Positions 44,521 through 55,423 of a stretch of 64,000 nucleotides of DNA are shown here, piece after piece. A program made the position numbers and the translations under genes. The DNA lies in the NCBI GenBank assembly GCA_023374025.1, contig SIJG01000029.1, forward strand, positions 62,001 to 126,000. The letters are read 5' to 3'. This stretch comes from Heterodera schachtii. Its lineage: Eukaryota > Nematoda > Chromadorea > Rhabditida > Heteroderidae. Positions within the stretch are counted from its first letter, which is position 1; each line of letters starts with the position of its first letter. Under the pieces are notes generated by a model, which did no database searches, was not told the DNA's origin, and saw only the letters and a program-made list of their open reading frames with translations.

Positions 44521-46771
44521 TGCTGGAGCTTGTTCGTTATTTGATTAATTCTTGACCTGGTTTCATAGTTTAGTCTGAATTTCCTAAATAAAAATAATTT
44601 TTGGTCAGATGTACTATTTGTCCTTGTTTTTCTGAGTTTGTCCTTATTTGGAGGGGTAGAATCTTAGAAAATAGTCATTATTTAGCATGTCATCCTTTTT
44701 TTTTCCATTTTTTTTCTTAAATAATGGTTATTCAAATAATAAAAATGGTATTTAGGCCAACATTTTTGTAAGTTAGCCTATATTGGAGTAAAATTTACTA
44801 GATTTCGTCTATTTGATTAATCCCTGGCCTGGATATCATATTTTGACCCATTTTCAGTATAAAAATCTGGCAAATTTACTATTTGTCCTAATTTCTCTGA
44901 TTTGTCTTTATTCGGAGGGGTTGTTAAAATTTGCGAAATCCTTAATTTGAAGATTCTACCTTATTTCATTTTTTCCTTTTTTTTCTCGTTTTCGTATAAA
45001 ATAAAAAAATGATTATTTTTAGCCAAATTTTTTGTTTTGTTTTTTTTGTAAAATAGCATATTTTGGCGCAATATCTGTGAAAAAATTGAATAAATTTTCA
45101 AAAATTTCCCAGCAGTATCCTGGCATTACAGAAGCAGGGCGAGTGCTGGCCAGGCCGTTTTCGTGTGGCCATTTTTGCGTGGGGTACGTGTTCGCGTGAG
45201 TGCCTGTTTCGGACTGAATTGGTCGGATCTGTGCCGAACATCCAGTTTTTTATAACGTCTTTTTTGGTGGCTTTTTTATAACGACTCAGCACCTGTCACT
45301 CTCCCCCCCCCCCATTTTCCATCTGTGGCATCCCCTCCTAAATCCCTCCCTTTTCGTCGTCCTCCGCCTCTGTATAAGCCCTCAATTTTCCCATAATTTT
45401 TAAAAACACAAATTCTTGTCAATAGATTGATTTTTGAGAAAATTTTACATTATTAGGGGGGTGCATTTTTGAAAATTTTCTGGTCGATTCTTATTGGGTG
45501 CATTTTTTGTTTTTTTTTGCAGTTTTGTTAACAAATTTTGGGCAAAACGCCAAAATAGTTGAAAATAGTTTTTTAAAATTTAGAAAAATAAAAAACTAGA
45601 AAATAGTTGCTAATAACTCGAAAAGTAGCTTAACAACAGCCGAAAAAAACACGTTTTTCGTGCATTTCAGTCTATGGGTAGCTCAGGAATTTGGCGTTTT
45701 GTCACTATTTTTTCACTATTTCGGCATATTTTTAGAAAATTTTTGACAAAAATGCAATAAAAACGAAAAATATACCCCTAAGAACCAATATAAAAAAATT
45801 CAAAAAATACACCCCTAAGAATCGGCCTAAAAATTTTTGGAAAATTTTCTAAAAAATTCTTCCCCAAATTTTTTTTCTTGACAAATTTTTGGTTTAAAAA
45901 AGTCAATATTTACTAAGAAAATATTAGAAAGGAAATTTACCTCATTACAACTGCAATCATTGAATTAAAATTATTTTTGCTAATTTTTGGCTGAAAATTA
46001 TTTCACTAAAACGTCACTATTTCGGACTTTTTTCTCTATTTTGTCACTATTTTGGCACTTATTCGTCACTATTTTAGTTAACTATTTCGAGACTTTTCGT
46101 CACTAAAAGTTGCTTCCCTAATGATAACTAGAGATGATATTTATAGTTGCTAAAAACTGGCAAAATATTTAGTTTTTAAGTTCAAAAAAACCCTAAAATG
46201 GGTACTAAAAATGGGAAATAGTTGATAAAAACTTTCAAATTTAGAGGGTGTAAAATCGGTGATGCGACATTTGCGGCTTTACATTTACGACGCCCAGTCA
46301 AAATGACATTTGCGGCGCAGCATTAAATGACCCAAAACCAAAGGACCTTTTTTATGCGCTTCAAATGCCACGCCGCAAATGTCGGCGCAGCATCTTTTTA
46401 TAGGTCAGAGAATGATTATTTATCCAATAATTCTAAGTTTGGTCAAGTCAGAGTAGATCGTACTAACGCAGTCGGTTTTAGGCGGCGGTGTAAAAACAAT
46501 GGGCCAAAATATTCAACCGACCAAAACTCTATTTCAAATTTATAGAGAAATCTGAAATAATTCATTAGCACATAACTTAAAATTGATCAGACCACTTTTT
46601 GATGGTGATCGGAATACCAAAATACACTGAAAATAAGGGAAAGTTAAAAAAACCATTGGTTGGTAATTTTTTGGAAAATTTAGATAGACTTATAAAGAAG
46701 AGCACTAAACTCTACAAAATACAAAGTGTATTAACCAATAGACTAAATACTCATACATTGTATTACTTTAA
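44521..46771. other. gene-free stretch of decayed word repeats
   Basis: 44620-45000 has TTGTCCTTATTTGGAG words. 45240-45290 is a truncated end of the GGTGCTGAGTCGTTATA family, reversed. 45440-46115 has GTCACTATTTCGG and GGGTGCATTTTT words and ends AGTTGCTTCCCTA. 46244-46395 has GACATTTGCGGCG words. A short open frame at 45115-45200 (QYPGITEAGRVLARPFS) is not supported by anything else. Confidence 0.5.
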
Positions 46772-47302
46772 TAGGGCTTCTTTTTTATGTAAGAAAAATC
46801 GTGAAATATGTAAATAAAATATGTATTAAAAATGCTAAAATATGTATGGAAAAATGTACCAAAACCTCAAAAAATGTATTTAATTTTTTGGAAAAAAATT
46901 CTTTGTAAAGGGTGAAAAGACCCATAAAATGACCTAAATAGGCTTAGAATGACCCTTTCTAATTTTTGATATTTGTTTTTGTAAAAAAAGACCGATTTTT
47001 GAGATAAATTTTCAAAAAAATTAAAAAAGTTTTCACAAGAAATTTCTATAAATTTTCAAAAATCTTCAAATATGTAAAAAATGAAAAAATGTACGAAAAA
47101 TTGCAAAATATGTACGAAAAAGTCCAAAATATGTATAAAATATGTACATATGTAATATGTAGAAAAACTCCGAAATATGTAAAATATGTAAATTAGTCCC
47201 AATTTTTGTTCGCAAACACAAAAAAGAAAGTGTTTTTCCTACTAATTAGGCTATGGAGAATACAAGCAAAAACGTACATACTTGCATAAAAAAGTTGCCC
47301 TG
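46772..47302. mobile_element. hAT-like element, word AAATATGTA
   Basis: It begins TAGGGCTTCTTTTTTATG and ends CATAAAAAAGTTGCCCTG. The interior is AAATATGTAAAATATG words. No clear 8-bp duplication. It is the sister of 51367-52971. Confidence 0.55.
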
Positions 47303-47539
47303 GAAAATAATATAAATTTTTTAAATTTCCTCAAATTTTTACTCAGACCCTCATTTTTTCCAGTGTTTTGGACATAAAATCATTTTACCATCGTATATAT
47401 TTAACTACTGAAACAATTTCTCTTTCAAAAATATTTTGATAAATATCGAACTTCTGAATTATTAACCCAATTATTTATTCTTTTCAAATTATATAATTAC
47501 AATTCAATAAAACAAAATGTAAAAATAGATCAGGTACGG

Positions 47540-47860
47540 ACGCGACGATTTTTGGTGATGGGGGAGGACGAGGGGGGGGGGGGACGAAAACCCCCGCGGG
47601 GACGAACGGGGGTGGGGAGGAAGTGACGGAAGAATACTTGGGGGATGAGAACATCGGACGGGGAGGGATGGGGGGGAGAAACGATTGAAAACGAAATTGA
47701 GGGGTGTTGGTGATGGGGGAGGACGAGGGGGGGGGGGAACGAAAACCCCCGCGGGGACGAACGGGGGGGGAGGAAATGACGGAAGAATGCTTGGGGGGAT
47801 GAGAACATCGGACGGGGAGGGATGGGGGGGGGAAACTTTTGAAAGACGAAATGAAATGAA
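47540..47860. repeat. G-rich tandem repeat, unit about 160 bp, two copies
   Basis: GTTGGTGATGGGGGAGGACGAG...GACGAAAACCCCCGCGGGGACGAACGGGG...AACATCGGACGGGGAGG occurs at about 47553 and again at about 47708. Proline-rich minus-strand frames here are repeat translations. Confidence 0.7.
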
Positions 47861-48231
47861 ATTAATGTAAATGGCATTCCCCCCCCCCCCCCCCCTCCCA
47901 TTCATTGTGCGGAGGTGGGAGAGCAGCTGAAGGGACGGGGACGAAACTGAAAGAATTTTCCAATTTATTCATTAACCCTCCGAAACAAACTATATATTTG
48001 GGAAAATCTTTTAAAAAATCAATCCAATTAATTCATTTTCCTCAATGCCCGGATATATAAAAACGTTAAAAAATAAATTTTAAATAATATTTTTTAACTG
48101 ATTTAGTGTTAAATAGGAATTATTAAGGAATAATTTTTATCGATTCAATTGTTTATAAATTTTTTGAACGCATTTAATTTATTCGTGATTAAACTTTAGC
48201 CAAAGATATTAATTACAATTTAATAAAAACA

Positions 48232-48425
48232 AAATATAAAATAGATCAAACACAAACACACGACTAAAATGGCGATTAGGAGAAGATGGGTGCGGGGGGT
48301 ACAAATCAGACATGGCAATGGGAAAAACAAATATAAAATAGATCAAACACGAACACGACGACTAAAATGGCGATTTAGGAGAAGGTGGGTGCGGGGGGTA
48401 CAAATCAGACATGGCAATGGGAGGG
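48232..48425 (+). repeat. two-copy tandem repeat, unit about 90 bp
   Basis: AATATAAAATAGATCAAACAC...GGTGCGGGGGGTACAAATCAG...CATGGCAATGGGA is present twice back to back with few differences. Confidence 0.7.
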
Positions 48426-48439
48426 ATTTGGGCTTCCGA

Positions 48440-50425
48440 GAGAGAAGAGAGGGAGATGGAGGAAGAGTGAGGGGGAGAGAGAGTGTGAGATAAGTTGGGA
48501 GAGACGATAGAAAAGAAAGAGAACTAAAGGCGAGAATGATAAAGAAAAGGAAGGAAATGTCAGAAAAGGAATAGAGGGATTTGGGCTTCCGATTTTTTTT
48601 TGGTTTTTCGCCACTTGCGGAAGAAAAAAACCCCAATTGAGAATGACAAGCCAAAGCCGCCATAAACCATCAGGTCGGATTGCGTGACCTCGGACGGAGG
48701 AGGCGGAGGAGGAGGAGGAGGAGAGGGCGGAAGAGGGGGCGGCGGAAGAGCAGGGGCTCCGCGTCCTCCTAATGCCAACTCAACCGCTCCGAACATTGCT
48801 GCGGGTGCTACCAATTCGCCCGATTTTTGCAAGATGGCCCCAGGGTAAGCTTTTTGCGCTTAATTCGGCTTCTCTTCTTTTCTTCGTCCTCCGCTGCTCC
48901 TTCGGTTTTGTTCGGCACATTTTTGTCCGCAATCGCTAAATCGTTTATTAAATTAATATTAAAGGAGAGGGAGATGGAGGAAGAGAGTGAGACAGAAAGA
49001 AAGAGGTTGACCGAGAGAAAAGAGAGAAAGAAAATTAAAACATAGTTAGATTGAAATGAGAGAGAAAGAGAGATAAAGGAAGAGAAGGAGAAAGAAAGAA
49101 ATAGAGAGATAGTGAGAAAAGATGAGAGTGGCAACAGATAGAAAATCGAGAGATAGAGAGAAGCGAGGGAGACAGAGATTGAGAGAGAGAGAGAGAGAGC
49201 GGTCGACGAGAGACAAAAACAGCGAAAGATGAGAGAGAGAGGGAGATGGAGGAAGAGTGAGGGGGAGAGAGAGTGTGAGATAAGTTGGGAGAGACGATAG
49301 AAAAGAAAGAGAACTAAAGGCGAGAATGATAAAGAAAAGGAAGGAAATGTCAGAAAATGAATAGAAAAGTGGTGATAGAGAGAAACAGAGAAGGAAAGAG
49401 AAAGATTAGAGAGAGAGAGAAAAGAGGAGAAAGAGAAACTGTTCGAGAAAAGGGGACGACTTAGAGAAAAGAGAGAGCGAGAAAAACGACAGAGACAAAC
49501 AGGGAGAAATATAGAAAAGCGAGGGGAGGTTAACCGAGAGAAAAGAGAGAAAGAACATTAAAACATAGTTAAATCGAAATGAGAGAGATAAAAGAAATAG
49601 AGAAAAGATGGGAGAGAGAGACAATGTGAAAAGAAGAGAAAGACAAAGAGAGAAAAGCGAGAGAGAGAGAGAGGCGACAGAGAGAGGCGGTGGAAAACAG
49701 GGATGGAATCCTGAGGAACCAAAAAATTTCGGAAGTCGGAATTCCGAGTGCCAAAAATTTTCTGAAGTCGGAGTTCCGAGGCCCAAAAATTTTTCGGAAG
49801 TCGGAATTCCGACCCCAAAAATGTCGGAAGACGGAAGTCGGAATTTTTCAAAAATATAAAATATCAAATTTAAATATTTAATAGGCAAAATTTTAAAATT
49901 CTTAACCATGTAAAATGTATTTCAAACTGTTTTTAGTATATTTATATATTTATTTGAAAATTTTTTTAATGATAATATTTTTATGTAATTTTACATTATT
50001 TTGGAATTTTTTTGGACCGTTATACCCTTTTTCTGCGGCGCGCTTTATCTAAAGAAAATTAGAGGAATTGGGGGAGGGGTTCGGTTCGGCGGTGCCGATA
50101 GGCGCCGCTTGGAAATTTTTTAGTGAGAGAGAGGGAGGAAGAGAGAGAGACAGAGAGAAAAGAAGAAGAGAAAGACACAGATGGAAACAAAAAGAGAGAA
50201 TAATAGGGAAAGAGAAAGAAAGCTCAAAAAGCGATTAAGAAAGGGGAGGGACAGAGACAGAAAGAGGGAAGAAAAGAAGAAAAACGAGAGAGAGAGAGGA
50301 ACAGAGAGTGAGGGGGGAGAGAGAGCGTGACAAATAAATTAATTTTATATTATTGAGAGAAAAAAGGGTGGAGAGAGAGGAAGAGAGAGTTAGGGGGGAG
50401 AGAGAGCGTGAGAAATAAATTTATT
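48440..50425. repeat. GA-rich low-complexity tract with an internal direct repeat
   Basis: 48960-49700 and 50120-50420 are almost continuous GAGAGA/GAAAGA sequence. A segment of about 130 bp (GGGAGATGGAGGAAGAGTGAGG...GGAAGGAAATGTCAGAAAA) is present at about 48449-48578 and again at 49230-49357. 49695-49850 is a CAGGGATGGAATCC-started element end with GGAAGTCGGAATTCCGA words. A GC stem-loop lies at about 50089. All long frames here are translations of simple repeats. Confidence 0.7.
48560..48851 (-). CDS. uncertain small proline-rich membrane protein exon
   Basis: On the minus strand an open frame reads AILQKSGELVAPAAMFGAVELALGG, a proline run, then DLMVYGGFGLSFSIGVFFF and RKWRKTKKK before a TGA. 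That is one transmembrane segment followed by a basic tail. I do not recognise it. The opposite strand is also open (poly-Gly then PNANSTAPNIAAGATNSPDF, with a GTAAGC donor), so the coding strand is undecided. Confidence 0.25.
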
Positions 50426-50962
50426 TTATTTTATTATGTTAATTTAATTTGGCAATGGTAAAGTTTTTTGGTTTCTTAGGAAAATAAATTTAAAAAGCAT
50501 ATTTTCTAGGCTAAAAATGCGCTGATCACAAAGCTGAGTTCAGATTTTCCAAAATCATTGATTTTGTCCATGACCTTTCATCTAGTACTTGATTTTTCCA
50601 ACTCTGAAAGAAAATTAGTCGGGTGTAAAAACATAAAATAGCTTTTGAATGAGCTATTGAATGTCTGGAGAAGTCAAGTTTTTATGAAGACTCTTGCAAA
50701 ATCAGAGCTTAGATTCGTGAATTTTTTACCCCAAATTAACTGGAAATAAATTTTTACACAAATTTGAAAATTTTGAACAAGACCATGAACTCGTTGAAAA
50801 GTACAGACAAAATCAATGGTTTTGCAAAATCTGAACAGATTCGTGACCAGCGCCTTTTTTAGCCTAGAAAATGTGTTTCTTAAATTTTTAAATTTGTTTT
50901 TCAAAGAAACCACAAAACTTTACCATTGTTTTTTTATTATTAATACTTCTAATTTTATTTAC

Positions 50963-51095
50963 CTGGTTTTTGGTTGTATGGCTCCGGTTGCGGTGCGTCC
51001 GTGTTGACAGAACGGGTTTGTAACTCCACAACGCAGATGAGGGCGATCAACAGACTGAAATATGGCAAAAAGATAATGTTTGCCAGGTTCAATCT
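50963..51095 (-). pseudogene. possible signal-peptide exon of an unidentified secreted protein
   Basis: The minus strand reads LNLANIIFLPYFSLLIALICVV, then ELQTRSVNTDAPQPEPYNQKP and a GTAAAT donor. This looks like a secretory leader, but no ATG is in frame and no downstream exon is visible, so it may be a remnant. Confidence 0.25.
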
Positions 51096-51366
51096 CCCTC
51101 CCCAATCAACTTGCCCAAATGAGGACTACTTGCGTCGTAAGAGGGACGGCTTCCTTTGAAGAATGGGATTCAGGATTAAATGAGGAAAAAATCACATCTT
51201 AATGTAGCAATGGATTTCAAAATTGATTTTAAACCAAAAAATTTTTTAATCGACTTAAAAGGCTTATCAAAACGGAATATTTTAAAGCAGGGCATAACCG
51301 GGTTAGATTATGGATATAGGTTTTTTAGCTCAATTGATGGCATAATTATGTTGATATTAAAAATAA

Positions 51367-52971
51367 TAGGGCTTCGTTTTTACGTAAGAAAAAGAGCGAA
51401 ATATGTAAAAAAAACTAAAATATGAAAAATATGCAAAAAACCCAGAAATATGTACCAAAATATGTAAAATAAAATTTTTTAAATGGTTATTTTTGGAAAA
51501 AATTCTTCGTGAAGGATGAAATAGGCACAAAATACCATAAAAATGATCTAAATAGGCTTAGAAGCAGCATTCAGTACATATTTTCAAAATTATTTTTTGA
51601 TACAGTGACCCAAAAAAGTCTTGCCTCAAGGAGACAAAAATTGGGAATATTCAATTTTCTGGCTGAGGGATAAAACAAATCTCTTTAATTTATTTTTTCT
51701 ATACCTTATTTCATGCTCTATCAGATGCTGAAATGTTTTTTTATTAAAGACAAAATGAGTGAGTTATTGGCATCAAAGTCAAAGATGCCCAAAAATGAGT
51801 GCAAAAAAAGTCTTGCCTCAAACATGAAAAACCACCTTATAGTTCATTTAAAAATCTGAAATAATTCATTCTAGCTTAACTTATGATGCTGATCAAAAAT
51901 GTCTTTTACACCAACTTGATCTGATCAACCCTTCCTAGTGATTTGGACACCCCAAAATACACTGAAAATTGGGGAAATTTTCGAATAAAATTCCTAGGGG
52001 GCTGGAAAAATTTCCTTAGAAATTTTGAGAAGGCTATTGGAAAGAGCACAGAATTTGCTACCGAAGTGCTTTTTGAATGATGGGGCTACGACTTATACCC
52101 ACCGAGATAAATAGATGATCAAAAGTAGACAACGTAAATATGATCAATATTTGATCATTTTCTCTTGAAATACGGTAAAAATAGTGATTTTTTTATAATG
52201 ATCAAAATTCAACCAACAATAACTTTTTATATACAAGTCGAGCCCCATCATTCAAAAAGCAATTCGGTAGCAAATTCTGTGCTCTTTCCAATGAGCCTTC
52301 TCAAAATTTCCAAGGAAATTTTTCCAGCCCCCTAGGAATTTTATTCGAAAATTTCCCCAATTTTCAGTGTATTTTGGGGTGTCCAAATCACTAGGAAGGG
52401 TTGATCAGATCAAGTTGGTGTAAAAGACATTTTTGATCAGCATCATAAGTTAAGCTAGAATGAATTATTTCAGATTTTTAAATGAACTATAAGGTGGTTT
52501 TTCATGTTTGAGGCAAGACTTTTTTTGCACTCATTTTTGGGCATCTTTGACTTTGATGCCAATAACTCACTCATTTTGTCTTTAATAAAAAAAACATTTC
52601 AGCATCTGATAGAGCATGAAATAAGGTATAGAAAAAATAAATTAACGAGTTATTTGTTTTATCCCTCAGCCAGAAAATTGAATATTCCCAATTTTTGTCT
52701 CCTTGAGGCAAGACTTTTTTGGGTCACTGTATCTCATTTATGGAGAAAAACCTATTATTTTGGGGTCATTTTCAAAAAGTTTTTTAATTTTTTTTACAAG
52801 AAATTTCAATAAATTCTCAAAAATCTTCTTATATGTAAAAAAATGAAAAAATGTACGAAAAATTGCAAAATATGTACGAAAAAGTCCAAAAAATATATAA
52901 AATATGAATTAGAACATGGAGAAGCCAGGAAAAAACATGTACATATATATTTGCATAAAAAAGTAGCCCTA
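51367..52971. mobile_element. AAATATGTA-word element carrying a nested palindrome
   Basis: The ends TAGGGCTTCGTTTTTACG and ATAAAAAAGTAGCCCTA match the element at 46772-47302. It is interrupted at a TA by the Tc1/mariner-type palindrome 51603-52729. Confidence 0.6.
51603..52729. mobile_element. Tc1/mariner-type palindromic element flanked by TA
   Basis: The ends are CAGTGACCCAAAAAAGTCTT and its exact complement, flanked by TA on each side (51601-51602, 52730-52731). The two arms are near-identical inverted copies for over 500 bp, with a short centre near 52165. There is no transposase. The arm identity implies a young insertion or arm homogenisation. Confidence 0.9.
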
Positions 52972-53181
52972 TTAAATACTAAATATCAACGTCAATGTTG
53001 TTATTTATTAAAACAAACAAAACGGATGGAAGAAATGAGATGGGAGAAAAGGAAAGGAGGGGAGGGGTTTTTGAAAAACAGAAATGCCTTTTCCATTCCC
53101 TGCAATCAATCACTGTGATGGCGAGCTGATGAAAGTGAAAGATGGCTGCAGACTGTGAGAGGGAGGGCGAGGAATTGGAAG

Positions 53182-53920
53182 GGTGCTGAGTCGTTATATA
53201 AAAACCATCAAATGGAAATTTTCAACAAAAAACTGCCCATAACTTTTGTAAAGGTCAAACAAATTAAACATTCTTGATATGATTCGATAGCCCTAAGTGT
53301 TCTCTATTAGCTCACCTAAATTTCAAAAAATTTGGTCAAGTTTAAGCAAAGTTATGGCCAAAAGTACCCAAGGCACCGGGTTTTCAAAGATTTTTGGATA
53401 TAACTTTTTTGAAACCTAACAAAATTTTTTGAAATTTTGCAGGCTAATAGAGGAAACATAGGGCTATCGAATAATAGCAAGATCACTTTATTTTGTTCGT
53501 TATAAGAATGTTTTGATCAGAATTTTTAGTGACCAAAATAATTTTATTTTTAATTAAAAATTTCTGTTAGAAATTATTTTTGTTTTTTATTTTCTTGCTA
53601 TTAGTCGATAGCCCTATGTGTCCTCTATTAGCCTGCAAAATTTCAAAAAATTTCGTCAGGTTTAAAAAAAGTTATAGCGAAAAATGGGTGAAAACCTGGC
53701 CACATGTGTACTTTTGGCCATAACTTTGCTCAAACTTGGTCAAATTTTTTGAAATTTAGGTGCGCTAATAGAGAAATGTTAGGGCTATCGAGTGATACCA
53801 AGAATGTCAAATCTGGTAGACTTTGGCAAAATTTATGGACAGCTTTATGTTGAAAATTTTCATTTGATGGTTTTTTATATAACGCCCTTATTGATGGTTT
53901 TTATATAACGACATAGCACC
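53182..53920. mobile_element. foldback element with GGTGCT ends
   Basis: GGTGCTGAGTCGTTATATA / TATATAACGACATAGCACC ends with the 8-bp duplication ATTGGAAG. The interior mirrors the copy at 13639, with GGCCATAACTT, TCGATAGCCC and CTCTATTAGCCTGCAAAATT words. Confidence 0.85.
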
Positions 53921-54186
53921 ATTGGAAGGACAACGGAAAGAAAAGTGAAGGGACGGACAGAGAGGCGGAGGACGATTAAAATCAAGGGAATGCCACAGAG
54001 AAAGAAAAGGGGCCGGGGGAGTGACCGGTGCCGAGTCCTTATAAAAAACGCGGGGGGAAGTTTGGGGCACCAAATTAAGGTAGTGACCAGTCGCTGGTTG
54101 GGTCGTTATAAAAAAACCACCAAAGAACGTAAAAAACCATTCCAACAATCGTGGTATCATTCGATAGTCCTTTAGATGCTCTACTA

Positions 54187-54965
54187 CAGGGCTCCCATTC
54201 GTCCTTGAATGGCAAGGACGTCCTTGAAATTGGGCCCTTCCACTTGAAAATTTGAAAGTATCCTTGAATTCAAGAAGTCCTTGAAAATGAGCATTTGGAA
54301 AAGTTTTTAAAAACCCCAAAGAAATTTGATAATTTTTGTAATTTTCAACAATATTTGGATTAAATTATGGCATTATGTCAATAAAATGCAAATTTAATTG
54401 CCCAAAATCTCAAAATTTGGTCATTTTTTGGACAAAATCTACTAACAAACAGCATTAAAAATACAAAATTCTTCCGGCGCCGCCGGACCCTCCCCTATCC
54501 TCAAAATTAAAAAAAAAAAGCGCGCCGTAAAAAAACCTTTTTTGTCAACAAAAAAAAAAAGTCGTCGCATGGCTTAAAATCGCAAAAATTAGGCAGTTTT
54601 TGGTGAAAATCTGTTAACAAATTGCATTCAAATTTTCAAAATTTTTCCCCGGCGGCGCCTGTCGGCACCGCCAGACCCCCCCCCCCCCTTTTCCCGGAAA
54701 TTTTTGGAAAAAGCGCGCCGCAAAAAAGCGTTTTTAAAGCAGAAAAAAGTCGTCGCAAATGAGGAAAATGATCAGTGAAAACAAAAAAATGTTGGAAAAA
54801 ATCCATTCCGGTGAAAAATACAAGCCATTTGAATAATATTAACCATTTTTCACTGCATATAATAAAAATTTGAAATGTCCTTGGATTTCATGAATTTTCC
54901 CCACTATGTCCTTGCAAATCGGCATACCCGTCCTTGGAAACGGAGCATGGACGATGGGAGCCCTG
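54187..54965. mobile_element. hAT-like element, word GTCCTTGAA, nested in a foldback
   Basis: The termini are CAGGGCTCCCATTCGTCC and GGACGATGGGAGCCCTG. A perfect 8-bp duplication CTCTACTA flanks it. Both ends repeat GTCCTTGAAAT. The centre has two GC stem-loop cassettes (about 54472, partial, and 54649). It is inserted into TCTACTAGCCTGCAAAAT of an older foldback (about 54085-55215). Confidence 0.9.
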
Positions 54966-55423
54966 CTCTACTAGCCTGCAAAATTCCAAAAACGTTAAGT
55001 TTAAAAAAAAGTTCGAGCCCAAAAAGTTGGAAAACTGGTTTTTAGAATTCTGGCCATAACTTTTTTGAACCTTAACGAGATTTTTCAAAATTTTACAGGC
55101 TAATAGAGGACACTTAGGGCTACCGAATGATACCAAAAGTGTTTGATTTGGTTGACAAATAAAAAAAATTATAGCCAAAAACTTGTGCTCGTACGAAAAC
55201 GGCCCGTACGAAAACGACCCCGACCCCAATTTAAACAATTTGGGGATTAGCAAAAAATTAAAAATGACGAACAGCAAAATGCCAAAGGAATGCCAAAAAT
55301 AGAAAACATTACAAAATTGCTCATTTATTTGCACAACTTTAACAATTGCCATTGAAAATGTAAAACTTTTTGTCCATCATTGAGTTAAGAATTGTCTTCA
55401 ACTCCTTCCCGTTTTATGCATTT

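Noticed and set aside
47504..47905. Proline-rich minus-strand frames
   Set aside because: Product of a G-rich two-copy tandem repeat.
48808..49134. Ser/Leu-rich minus-strand frame
   Set aside because: Complement of the GA-rich tract with no splice or similarity support.
52504..52812. 102-codon frame at the end of the palindrome
   Set aside because: It runs across the terminus of the Tc1/mariner-type element; not conserved in the opposite arm.
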